NCBI GenBank assembly: GCA_964587555.1 | Contig: CAZPLR010000021.1 | Location: forward strand, 1 to 31,105 | DNA from: JAHHTP01 sp964587555 | GTDB lineage: Bacteria > Bacillota > Clostridia > Oscillospirales > Ruminococcaceae | Direction: 5' to 3' | Length of the DNA: 31,105 nucleotides | Shown: piece by piece, positions 21,532 through 29,023 of the stretch | Position numbering within the stretch: the stretch's first letter is position 1 | Layout of the letters: each line of letters begins with the position of its first letter | The notes under the pieces: generated by a model | Databases searched by the model: none | The model's input: only the letters and a program-made list of their open reading frames with translations | What the model was told of the DNA's origin: nothing | Position numbers and translations under genes: made by a program

Positions 21532-23076
21532 TTGAACCAAAAATTGAAATCGAAAATACTGGAATCGCTTTCATCGGTTTTGCCAATCCTCGGCATTGTA
21601 TTGGTGCTCAGCGTCATACTTGTGCCGTTGGAGGTCGGTACGGTTGTGATGTTCTTTGTGGGGGCGATAATGCTGATCTTCGGCATGGGAATGTTCCAGC
21701 TTGGCGCTGAAATGGCGATGAGCCCGCTTGGAGAGGGAATCGGTGTACAGATGTCCCGGTCAAAGAAGATCGTGTTGACTGCGGCAGGCAGTCTGCTGAT
21801 GGGAATTTTAATCACCATTGCGGAGCCGGATTTGCAGGTGCTGTCCAATCAGGTTCCGTCTATTCCGAATATGACCTTGATCCTGACGGTCGCGATTGGC
21901 GTCGGCATTTTTCTTGCCTTAGCGGTTTTAAGGATCGTTCTGCGGATCAATCTGTCCTACCTGCTGATGGGGCTGTACGGTGTGCTTCTGATCATTTCCT
22001 TTTTTGTGCCCAAGGATTTTCTTGCGGTCGCGTTTGACTCCGGCGGCGTGACGACCGGACCGATCACCGTTCCGTTCATCATGGCGATGGGCGTCGGTCT
22101 ATCGGCGATACGCGGCGACAAGGACGCCTCCAGCGACAGCTTCGGTTTGGTTGCGCTTTCCAGCGTCGGCCCGATCATAGCGGTTATGATACTTGGATGC
22201 TTTTATAATCCGCAGGATACCGTTTACGCTGCGGCGGAGGTACCGACAGTTACCACAATGCGGGATGTTGTGCGCACGTTTGCGGTTGATATTCCGCATT
22301 ACGCAAAGGAAGTAATGATTTCGGTCCTTCCGATTCTCGCAATGTTTTTGGTTTTCCAACTGGTCAGCCATCGATACCAAAAACGCCAAAAGCAGCGTAT
22401 TATAGTCGGTTTTCTTTATACCTATATTGGGCTGGTGGTTTTCCTGTGCGGGGTCAACGTGGGGTTTGCCCCGGTAGGGACGATGCTCGGTCATGATTTA
22501 GCGGGCGGCAAGCAGAAATGGCTGCTGATCCCAATTGGGATGCTGATCGGATACTATATCGTTAAGGCGGAGCCTGCCATCCAGATCTTAAACCGGCAGG
22601 TGCAGACCGTCACCAACGGAACGGTTTCCGAAAAAGCGATGAACCGCTGCCTTTCGATCGGCGTTGCGGTCAGCGTTGGATTATCGATGCTGCGGGTGCT
22701 GACCAAGCTCCCGATCCAGTGGATCATCATCCCGGGGTACATACTTGCCTTAGTGCTGTCAAGGCTGGTGCCGAAGATATTTGTCGGTATTGCTTTTGAC
22801 TCTGGCGGTGTGGCAAGCGGACCGATGACCTCAACCTTTCTTCTGCCGCTTTGCATTGGCGCATGCGAGACGCTGGGCGGCAATATTATGACCGACGCTT
22901 TTGGTGTGATATCTCTGGTCGCACTGACCCCGCTGATTGCAGTGCAGATCATGGGATTACAGTACGGATTCAAGCTGAAGAAGCAGCAGAAGATCACCAA
23001 GTCGGCGGATATGATTCCAGACGACAGCGATGTGATCGTCGAGATCGAGGAGGATTTCGCATATGAATCAGAATGA
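21532..23076 (+). CDS. DUF1538 integral membrane protein, internally duplicated
   Basis: A 514-residue membrane protein with about twelve hydrophobic segments, matching DUF1538 from memory. It is built of two homologous halves. AEPDLQVLSNQV (97-108) recurs as AEPAIQILNRQV (346-357). AFDSGGVTTGPIT (167-179) recurs as AFDSGGVASGPMT (421-433), an offset of about 250 residues. Paired AFDSGGV-GP-T loops in inverted or tandem halves are what one expects of substrate-binding re-entrant loops in a transporter. Transport activity is inference, since no function is known to me. TTG 21532 follows AGGAGGTGG (21516-21524). The acidic C-terminal tail (IPDDSDVIVEIEEDF) overlaps the start of the P-II-like gene by 14 bp, so the two are translationally coupled. 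Confidence 0.9.
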   Translation: MNQKLKSKILESLSSVLPILGIVLVLSVILVPLEVGTVVMFFVGAIMLIFGMGMFQLGAEMAMSPLGEGIGVQMSRSKKIVLTAAGSLLMGILITIAEPDLQVLSNQVPSIPNMTLILTVAIGVGIFLALAVLRIVLRINLSYLLMGLYGVLLIISFFVPKDFLAVAFDSGGVTTGPITVPFIMAMGVGLSAIRGDKDASSDSFGLVALSSVGPIIAVMILGCFYNPQDTVYAAAEVPTVTTMRDVVRTFAVDIPHYAKEVMISVLPILAMFLVFQLVSHRYQKRQKQRIIVGFLYTYIGLVVFLCGVNVGFAPVGTMLGHDLAGGKQKWLLIPIGMLIGYYIVKAEPAIQILNRQVQTVTNGTVSEKAMNRCLSIGVAVSVGLSMLRVLTKLPIQWIIIPGYILALVLSRLVPKIFVGIAFDSGGVASGPMTSTFLLPLCIGACETLGGNIMTDAFGVISLVALTPLIAVQIMGLQYGFKLKKQQKITKSADMIPDDSDVIVEIEEDFAYESE

Positions 23077-23758
23077 AAAACGGGAATCGTTTCGCGTATT
23101 GTTTCTCATTGCAACTCCCAAGCTTGCGCAGAAGGCGGCGAACATGTTTAGCAAGGAGAATGTGCCGATACAGTATCAGTTTAATGCGGCGGGCACCGCT
23201 TCCAGCGAGATGATCGATATTTTGGGTTTGGGCAACCCGGACAAAACGATTCTAATCAGCGTACTGCCAAAGCATTTTGCGAACGAGCTGCTCCATAAGC
23301 TGAGGGTGCAGCTAAAGCTCGGCACGGTCAACAGCGGCATAGCCTTTACCATACCGTTGACCGGTGCGAACCGTCTGATCCTGCATATGCTTGAACCGTT
23401 AAAAGACAAGGAAGATGAAGCAGCCCAAAGAAAGGATGAGATCACGATGTCGGAAATAAAATATGTGCTGATTACAGCGATCGTCAATCAGGGATACAGT
23501 GATGAGGTCATGGACGCCGCGAGAGCAGCCGGCGCGAGCGGCGGTACGCTGGTTCACAGCCGCCGCATCGGAAACCGCGAGGCACTGGGGCTTTGGGGTA
23601 TGGGCATCCAGGAGGAAAAGGAGATCCTTTTCATTGTTGCAAAAGGCGAGAACAAGCTTGAGATCATGAAAGCCATCGGCGATAAATATGGAATGCACAG
23701 CGACGCTAAGGGCATTGTTTTATCTTTGCCGATCGACATGGTGCTTGGAATAGAATAA
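23063..23758 (+). CDS. Tandem P-II-like signalling protein
   Basis: A 231-residue protein with two P-II-fold units. The N-terminal unit (about 9-112) is degenerate. The C-terminal unit (about 132-231) reads as a P-II family protein: YVLITAIVNQGYSDEVMDAA with RAAGASGGTLVHSRRIGN before a T-loop-like stretch, then ILFIVAKGENKLEIMKAI and a final SLPIDMVLGI. P-II proteins bind ATP/ADP and metabolites and plug or gate membrane transporters (GlnK-AmtB, SbtB-SbtA). I do not see the uridylylated Tyr context of GlnB. ATG 23063 has GAGGAGG nine bases upstream, inside the end of the DUF1538 gene. The context strongly suggests it regulates that membrane protein. Confidence 0.88.
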   Translation: MNQNEKRESFRVLFLIATPKLAQKAANMFSKENVPIQYQFNAAGTASSEMIDILGLGNPDKTILISVLPKHFANELLHKLRVQLKLGTVNSGIAFTIPLTGANRLILHMLEPLKDKEDEAAQRKDEITMSEIKYVLITAIVNQGYSDEVMDAARAAGASGGTLVHSRRIGNREALGLWGMGIQEEKEILFIVAKGENKLEIMKAIGDKYGMHSDAKGIVLSLPIDMVLGIE

Positions 23759-23793
23759 ATCCAATGATTACAGCGCGCGCCAAATTTCCGTCT

Positions 23794-23818
23794 CGTTCGG
23801 ATTGCCGGAACGATTTTA
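23794..23818 (+). terminator. Weak terminator after the DUF1538/P-II operon
   Basis: CGTTCGG (23794-23800) pairs with CCGGAACG (23805-23812) with one bulged base, followed by ATTTTAT. It lies 36 bp after the P-II stop. The stem is short, so the call is tentative. Confidence 0.4.
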
Positions 23819-24053
23819 TGGAACCTTGATATCGTCTTTCTCTCTGAGCGTCAGGACGCGGGCGATAGCTGAATGGGATTTTGCAGCTGTATGGGCGGTT
23901 CCGCAGCAAAACGCAGGCTTCAGCGTGGAGAAGGGTGCGTGAAAGCGCTTCCCTTGTACATACGCTGGATAAATCCGCAAAGCCAATGATCGAAAAAGAG
24001 CGGGAGAGGAAGAAAAGGGCGTAGGAGATAGGAGACGGACTGCGAAGAGAACA
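23819..24053. other. Non-coding stretch with several small hairpins, possibly an intergenic repeat
   Basis: Together with the flanking terminators, this 412-bp gap between the P-II gene and the tRNA contains no credible gene. Small stems can be drawn: GCGTC-AG-GACGC near 23848-23859, and CAGCGT (23921-23926) with ACGCTG (23963-23968). The minus strand is open from 24127 to 23816, but no ribosome binding site is seen and the frame crosses the terminator hairpin at 24054-24090. I have an unverified impression that similar translations recur between genes in gut Clostridia, which would make this a dispersed intergenic element. Confidence 0.35.
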
Positions 24054-24090
24054 AGAAGCACCCAGAAACTCATTGTTTCTGGGTGCTTCT
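24054..24090. terminator. Perfect 16-bp hairpin terminator downstream of tRNA-Ser
   Basis: AGAAGCACCCAGAAAC (24054-24069) pairs perfectly with GTTTCTGGGTGCTTCT (24075-24090) around a five-base loop. Pyrimidine/T-rich tails follow on both strands. It is best placed to terminate the minus-strand tRNA transcript, but may act both ways. Confidence 0.75.
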
Positions 24091-24170
24091 TCATTTGCGC
24101 GAAGCTTTGCCAAAAGATAACCTGCAAAGAAAAATATATGCTTTGCGGCGGTGCTCAAATTCGCGCCATC

Positions 24171-24261
24171 TGGCGGAGATGGAGGGATTCGAACCCTCGT
24201 GCCTATCTCTAGACAAAACGATTTCGAGTCGTTCTCGTTACGACCACTTCGATACATCTCC
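24171..24261 (-). tRNA. tRNA-Ser (anticodon CGA)
   Basis: A 91-nt class II tRNA with CCA encoded (24173-24171). The acceptor stem pairs GGAGATG (24261-24255) with CATCTCC (24181-24175), with G as discriminator. The anticodon stem is AACGA/TCGTT around the loop CTCGAAA, giving anticodon CGA, which reads UCG. The variable arm is long, as expected for serine. The T-arm contains GAGGG-TTCGAAT-CCCTC. It sits alone, with a promoter upstream (24279-24307) and a terminator downstream (24054-24090). Confidence 0.97.
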
Positions 24262-24278
24262 ATGTTTACAGCTTTTTT

Positions 24279-24307
24279 ATTATATCATACCTTTTCCTGA
24301 TTTTGAA
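24279..24307 (-). promoter_or_regulatory. Promoter of tRNA-Ser
   Basis: On the minus strand TTCAAA (24307-24302), a 17-bp spacer and TATAAT (24284-24279), ending 18 bp before the tRNA 5' end. Confidence 0.7.
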
Positions 24308-24341
24308 GCACTTTTCTTGATTGTTAACAAAATATTCATTT

Positions 24342-24698
24342 TTATCGTACGTACTTGCGCTGGTATTCGGTACAGGCAGCGGTTTGATCGAACAAAGTCA
24401 GTCCGCTTTTCCGCCTTTTGGCGAGCTGGAACGCCTGTCTGGCGGCGGAATCCGGCAGAGAAAACCGCGCCGGAAGCGCCAAAACGCCGACTGCGGCGGG
24501 GCGCTCCTTTTGAAGCTTGGCGGTTTCCCGCTTGATTCGCCCGATTGAGCTGTTAAGCAGGGAATAGGTCAGTCCCTGCGCGGTGTGAGATCGGATCACG
24601 CCTGAAAACGCCGCGCTGTCTTGGGGGATTGTGCATAGCAGATAGTGCCGGATCCGTTTGCAGTGCGCTTTTTTTGGCAGAATTTTGGATGTAGTCAT
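24342..24698 (-). CDS. Orphan basic protein of unknown function
   Basis: A 118-residue, strongly basic, cysteine-containing protein that I do not recognise. It begins MTTSKILPKKAHCKRIRHYL and has no membrane segment or obvious metal-binding pattern. The central part (about 48-66, LLNSSIGRIKRETAKLQKE) looks helical. I accept it as a gene because ATG 24698 has an AAGGAG ribosome binding site with proper spacing. A good promoter sits 40 bp upstream (24738-24766), and codon choice (GC-rich third positions) resembles its neighbours. It is monocistronic and divergent from the following ABC operon. It could be a small nucleic-acid-binding protein, but nothing shows that directly. Confidence 0.6.
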   Translation of the reverse strand: MTTSKILPKKAHCKRIRHYLLCTIPQDSAAFSGVIRSHTAQGLTYSLLNSSIGRIKRETAKLQKERPAAVGVLALPARFSLPDSAARQAFQLAKRRKSGLTLFDQTAACTEYQRKYVR

Positions 24699-24737
24699 AG
24701 CTGCTCCTTCCGAACGGTTTTGTAGCAGGATAATATT

Positions 24738-24766
24738 AGTATAGCCCGGTGCGCACAGCTTGTCAA
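24738..24766 (-). promoter_or_regulatory. Sigma-A promoter of the orphan basic protein gene
   Basis: On the minus strand TTGACA (24766-24761), a 17-bp spacer and TATACT (24743-24738). Confidence 0.8.
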
Positions 24767-24880
24767 GCTGATGAGAGGGTTTTACAAATTGTTATTATTC
24801 TGGCATGAATTGTTCAAAATTTGTCGATATAATATTATCTGTACTGGTATGATTTCTGCTTTGATGGAAGGAGAAGGATA

Positions 24881-25585
24881 ATGTCAGCGTTTGTAGCGTT
24901 TGAGAATGTAAAAAAGTTTTACCATATGGGTGAGCATACGATCGCCGCAGCGGACGGTGTAAATTTTACGATTGAGAAGGGGGAGTTCTGCATTATCGTA
25001 GGACCTTCCGGCGCAGGAAAGACTACCGTTTTGAATATGCTTGGCGGTATGGATAACTGCGATGAGGGGCATATTTTTCTGGATGGCGAGGAGGTAAGCA
25101 GCTACGATGAAAAGCGGCTGTGCCTTTATAGGCGGTACGACGTGGGGTTTGTGTTCCAGTTTTATAATCTGGTGCAGAATCTAACCGCGTTGGAGAATGT
25201 TGAGCTTGCCAGCGAGATCTGTAAGGAGCCGTTGGATGCGCGGAAAACGCTTTGCGAGGTTGGGCTTGCCGACCGGCTTGACAATTTTCCGGGGCAGCTT
25301 TCCGGCGGCGAGCAGCAGCGGGTGGCGATCGCACGCGCGCTTGCCAAAAATCCGAAGATTCTGCTTTGCGACGAGCCGACTGGCGCGCTTGATTTTAAGA
25401 CCGGCAAGGCGGTATTAAAGCTTTTGCAGGACACCTGTAGGAACAGCGGACGCACAGTCATCGTGATTACGCATAACGCGGCGCTGACTGCGATGGCGGA
25501 TCGTGTGATCCAGATTCGCGGAGGCAAGGTTACGTCCTGCGTGACCAATCCGCACCCGACGCCGGTCGAGCAGATCGAGTGGTAG
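24881..25585 (+). CDS. ABC transporter ATP-binding protein (LolD/MacB type)
   Basis: A 234-residue ATPase. It has Walker A GPSGAGKTTVLNMLGGMD, a Q-loop in VGFVFQFYNLVQNLTALENV, signature LSGGEQQRVAIARALAKNP, Walker B ILLCDEPTGALD and the switch His in ITHN. It is very similar in wording and length to the ATPase at 20403-21104, ending PTPVEQIEW against SADEVEW. ATG 24881 follows AAGGAGAAGG. The upstream region has TATAAT (24828-24833) and TATTAT-like -10 candidates but no good -35. It has no TTAG-N6-CTAA box, so its control differs from that of the paralogous operon. The permease gene starts 15 bp downstream. Confidence 0.95.
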   Translation: MSAFVAFENVKKFYHMGEHTIAAADGVNFTIEKGEFCIIVGPSGAGKTTVLNMLGGMDNCDEGHIFLDGEEVSSYDEKRLCLYRRYDVGFVFQFYNLVQNLTALENVELASEICKEPLDARKTLCEVGLADRLDNFPGQLSGGEQQRVAIARALAKNPKILLCDEPTGALDFKTGKAVLKLLQDTCRNSGRTVIVITHNAALTAMADRVIQIRGGKVTSCVTNPHPTPVEQIEW

Positions 25586-25600
25586 CTTGGGGAGGAAAAG

Positions 25601-28600
25601 ATGCGGATTTTGCGTACTTATCGAAAGAATATCCGCCGGGAGATCAAAAACAGCTTTTCCCGGTTTATCGCTATTTTCGCGATTGTTGCGCTTGGCACTG
25701 GATTTTTAGCAGGATTATTTGCGACCGAGCCGGATATGTGCGAAACAATCGATGATTACTTTGACAAAGAAAACCTGCATGATGTCAGGCTGATCAGCAC
25801 GCTGGGATTTTCAGAAGAGGACGTTTCCGCTGTGAGAGAAACTGCGGACGTTTTAGAGGTTATGCCGGCGTATACGCTTGATGCGATGGCAAAGACCTCA
25901 TTTGATTCTGAACTGTGCCTGCGCCTGCATAGTCTGCCGGACGGTGCAAAGCAGGAGGATTTGATTAACAGCTTTGAGCTGTCTGAGGGCAGAATGCCGC
26001 AAAATGCCTCGGAATGTATCGTGGAAACGGCAAGCACCTATTCCGGCGTATCGATTGCGGTCGGGGATCAGCTTATCCTTGATGCCGATACGGACAACAT
26101 GAAGGAGACCGTTTATACCGTGGTGGGGTTGGCGCGCAGCGCGCGGTATTTCAGCATGGAGAAGGAAACAACCACGGTTGGCTCCGGCTTTATTAACCTG
26201 TTTGTCTACCTGCCGGAGTCCGCATTTGCGATGGAGGCTTATCCGGAGATTTATCTGACCGTTGCCGGAGCGAAATTGCAGAACACCTTTGATGACGCAT
26301 ACTGGGAGCTTGTTGACCCTGTGACCCAAGCGCTGGAGGATTTGTCGGATGAGCGGAGCGCTTTGCGGTATGAGGAGATATACGCCGACGCAAAGCGGGA
26401 GATCGACGATGCGTGGGAGAAGTACAATGCGGAAAAGGCGGACGCGGATCAAAAGCTTGCGGATGCGGCGGCGGAGCTTTCTGACGCGGAAAAGGAGATA
26501 GCGGAGGGTCAGCAGCGCTTATCAGACGGAAAAGCGGAATACGAGAGCGGGCTTGCTGATTACGAGCAGGCAAAGCGCGATTATGATCGTGAAATTGCAG
26601 CGGCGCAGAAAAAGCTTTCCGATGCCAAGGAGCAGATCGATGAGAATGAGAGTAAGCTTTCCGACGCGAAAAAAACGCTGGACGCGAGTAAGAAAACGCT
26701 GGATGAAACCCGCGCTGCGCTGGACCAGCAGGCGGATGAATTGGCACAGGGAAAGGCGCAGTATGCGGAAAATCTTGCGGCTTACGAGCAGCAGAAGGCG
26801 CAGTTTGACGCGCTGCCGGCAGAGTACCAGACCGATGAGCAGCGGGAAGCTCTGGCGCAAGCAAAAGCTGCGCTGGATGCGGCAAAGGCTAGCCTTGACA
26901 CAGCGGAAACGACCTTGGCCGGATATGAGGCGGCGTATCAAAGCGGTTATGCGGAATATGCGTCAGGGCTTGCGGAGTATAACGCCGGCGTAAAAGCACT
27001 GAAAAGTGCGAAGGAGCAGTATTCCTCCGGTGTGAACGAGCTGGAACAGAGCCAAAGGGAAGGCGGCAGACAGCTGTCGGACGCAAAGGCGGAATTGGAC
27101 GCCGCAGCAGAGGAGATAGCGGAAAACGAGCAGAAGCTTGCCGATGCAAAGGCGCAGTATGAGGATGGCTTACGCGAATACGAGGAGGAAAGCCAAAGCG
27201 CGCAGGAGGAATTTGCCGACGCGAAGACAGAGATCGAGGAGGCGGAGCAGGAGCTTGAGGATTTGGAGGAATGCGAGTGGTATGTTTTAGACCGCAATAG
27301 CTGCGCCAGCTTTGTCAGCTTTGACTCCAACGCGGAGAAGATTGCAGCGATTGCGCGGGTTTTTCCGATCTTTTTCTTCTTGGTTGCAGCACTGGTTATC
27401 ATTACGACGATGACCCGTATGGTCGAGGAGCAGCGTATCCAGATCGGGACTTTAAAATCACTCGGCTATACCAACGGCGCGATCATGGTAAAGTATTTCA
27501 CTTATTCGGGTATTGCGGTAGTTTTAGGCTGCGTAGTAGGTTTGAGTATCGGCTTTGTACTGTTTCCAACGGTAATTTATAATGCCTACAGTCTGATGTA
27601 CTATCTTCCGCCGCTGCAATGTAAATTCCGCTGGGGACTTGCAGTTATCGCGTCTCTTGCCGCGTCGGTTTGTACATTTGGCGCCACCTATTCAGCATGC
27701 CGCGTGAGCCTTTCAGAAAAAACGGCGTCGCTGCTGCTGCCAAAGACTCCAAAGGCGGGCAAACGGATTTTGCTGGAGCATGTGACTTTTTTGTGGAAGC
27801 GGATGAAGTTTACCCAGAAGGTAACAGCGCGGAACCTGTTCCGCTATAAAAAGCGGTTTTTCATGACGGTGATCGGAATTTGCGGCTGCACGGCGCTGCT
27901 TTTGACCGGCTTTGGCCTGCGCGACAGCATTTCGGATATTGTTGAGTTGCAGTATGGCAGCATTATGTTGGAGGATTTTACAGTGACTGTCGAGGAAGAA
28001 GAGGACATCGCTCCGGGAAGTCCGCTTGCTGATTATCTGGAGGGGCACGAGCTGATCTCCGCTTATTATCGAAACAGCCAGCAGAACGCCAAGCTGATCG
28101 ACGCCGACGGTGAGCATCAGACGGTGCTGCTTGTACCGGAGCAGACAGACGAGCTTGCAAGCTATATCTCGCTGCGGAACCGAAAGACTGGGGAAACGAT
28201 CCCGTTTGAGGAGAACAGCGTGGTTGTAACCGAGAAATTTGCCGAAACGTATCATATTTCTGTCGGCGATACCATCCGTTTGAAAAATGCGGATGAAAAG
28301 GCTGCGATGCTCACCGTGACCGGCATCTGCGAAAATTACATCTACTCCTTTATCTACGTTTCCCCACAGATATACGAGAGCTGCTATAAAAAGCTGCCGG
28401 AATATACCTCGATCTTTGGGGTGATGGCAAAGGATACGGAATATGACAGTGAGCAGATCTGCACCGAGGTGCTCATGCTTTCCGGCGTGCGTTCGATCAG
28501 CTTTGTTTCGGTGAGTAAGCAGGCGTTTGCGGATCTGCTGAGCAACATCGATTTTATTGTGATCGTGCTGATTATCAGCGCGGGCGGGCTTGCGTTTATT

Positions 28601-28948
28601 GTGCTGTATAACCTAACAAATATCAATATTGAGGAGCGCCAGAAGGAACTTGCAACGATCAAGGTGCTTGGCTTTAAGAACCACGAGGTGGCGTTTTATA
28701 TTTACCGCGAAACGATTATTTTGTCGGTTGTCGGCACCATTTTCGGCTTGATTGCGGGCGTTTTCCTGCATATGTTCGTTGTGCGCACCGCCGAAGTCGA
28801 CGCGGTGATGTTTGGGCGGACGATCAAAGTGGCAAGCTATTTTTATTCTGCGGCAATGACCCTGCTTTTCAGCTTCCTTGTCAACCTGTTCATGGCGCGT
28901 AAGATGCGCAAAATCAGCATGGTGGAAAGCATGAAGGCAAACGAATAA
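25601..28948 (+). CDS. Giant FtsX-type ABC permease with a long coiled-coil insertion
   Basis: A 1115-residue permease. TM1 is at 21-43 and an extracytoplasmic domain at about 45-240. A very long Ala/Glu/Lys/Asp-rich coiled coil follows (about 245-558), with recurring LSDAK, LADAK and AEYxSGLAxYExAK heptads. Then come helices near 585-605, 628-655 and 678-700 with the FtsX signature QRIQIGTLKSLGYTNG (611-626). The second half has helices near 750-772, 983-1004, 1035-1060 and 1078-1100, a second outer domain (775-980) and a second signature, KELATIKVLGFKNHEV. The coiled coil should project outside the cell, by analogy with FtsX/MacB-like mechanotransmission. Permeases with this insertion occur in Firmicutes but their cargo is poorly known. 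GGAGG precedes ATG 25601. Confidence 0.9.
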   Translation: MRILRTYRKNIRREIKNSFSRFIAIFAIVALGTGFLAGLFATEPDMCETIDDYFDKENLHDVRLISTLGFSEEDVSAVRETADVLEVMPAYTLDAMAKTSFDSELCLRLHSLPDGAKQEDLINSFELSEGRMPQNASECIVETASTYSGVSIAVGDQLILDADTDNMKETVYTVVGLARSARYFSMEKETTTVGSGFINLFVYLPESAFAMEAYPEIYLTVAGAKLQNTFDDAYWELVDPVTQALEDLSDERSALRYEEIYADAKREIDDAWEKYNAEKADADQKLADAAAELSDAEKEIAEGQQRLSDGKAEYESGLADYEQAKRDYDREIAAAQKKLSDAKEQIDENESKLSDAKKTLDASKKTLDETRAALDQQADELAQGKAQYAENLAAYEQQKAQFDALPAEYQTDEQREALAQAKAALDAAKASLDTAETTLAGYEAAYQSGYAEYASGLAEYNAGVKALKSAKEQYSSGVNELEQSQREGGRQLSDAKAELDAAAEEIAENEQKLADAKAQYEDGLREYEEESQSAQEEFADAKTEIEEAEQELEDLEECEWYVLDRNSCASFVSFDSNAEKIAAIARVFPIFFFLVAALVIITTMTRMVEEQRIQIGTLKSLGYTNGAIMVKYFTYSGIAVVLGCVVGLSIGFVLFPTVIYNAYSLMYYLPPLQCKFRWGLAVIASLAASVCTFGATYSACRVSLSEKTASLLLPKTPKAGKRILLEHVTFLWKRMKFTQKVTARNLFRYKKRFFMTVIGICGCTALLLTGFGLRDSISDIVELQYGSIMLEDFTVTVEEEEDIAPGSPLADYLEGHELISAYYRNSQQNAKLIDADGEHQTVLLVPEQTDELASYISLRNRKTGETIPFEENSVVVTEKFAETYHISVGDTIRLKNADEKAAMLTVTGICENYIYSFIYVSPQIYESCYKKLPEYTSIFGVMAKDTEYDSEQICTEVLMLSGVRSISFVSVSKQAFADLLSNIDFIVIVLIISAGGLAFIVLYNLTNINIEERQKELATIKVLGFKNHEVAFYIYRETIILSVVGTIFGLIAGVFLHMFVVRTAEVDAVMFGRTIKVASYFYSAAMTLLFSFLVNLFMARKMRKISMVESMKANE

Positions 28949-28961
28949 ACCGAGAAGCATG

Positions 28962-29004
28962 AAAAAATCCGGCTCTCGCCTAGGTTTGGGCGGGAGCCGG
29001 ATTT
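28962..29004. terminator. Bidirectional terminator between the ABC permease and pepT
   Basis: AAATCCGGCTCTCGCC (28965-28980) pairs with GGCGGGAGCCGGATTT (28989-29004), 16 bp with one G-U pair. The minus strand continues into six T (28967-28962), so it is strongest for pepT. The plus side has a weaker TTTCTCGTTT tail. Confidence 0.85.
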
Positions 29005-29023
29005 CTCGTTTATTCAGCGATTA

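Noticed and set aside
23816..24127. Minus-strand frame of 103 codons between the P-II gene and tRNA-Ser
   Set aside because: No ribosome binding site, it crosses a perfect terminator hairpin, and its composition is unlike neighbouring genes. Treated as non-coding.
23706..24263. Minus-strand frame of 185 codons covering tRNA-Ser
   Set aside because: It contains the whole tRNA gene and the end of the P-II gene in antisense. A tRNA explains the sequence.
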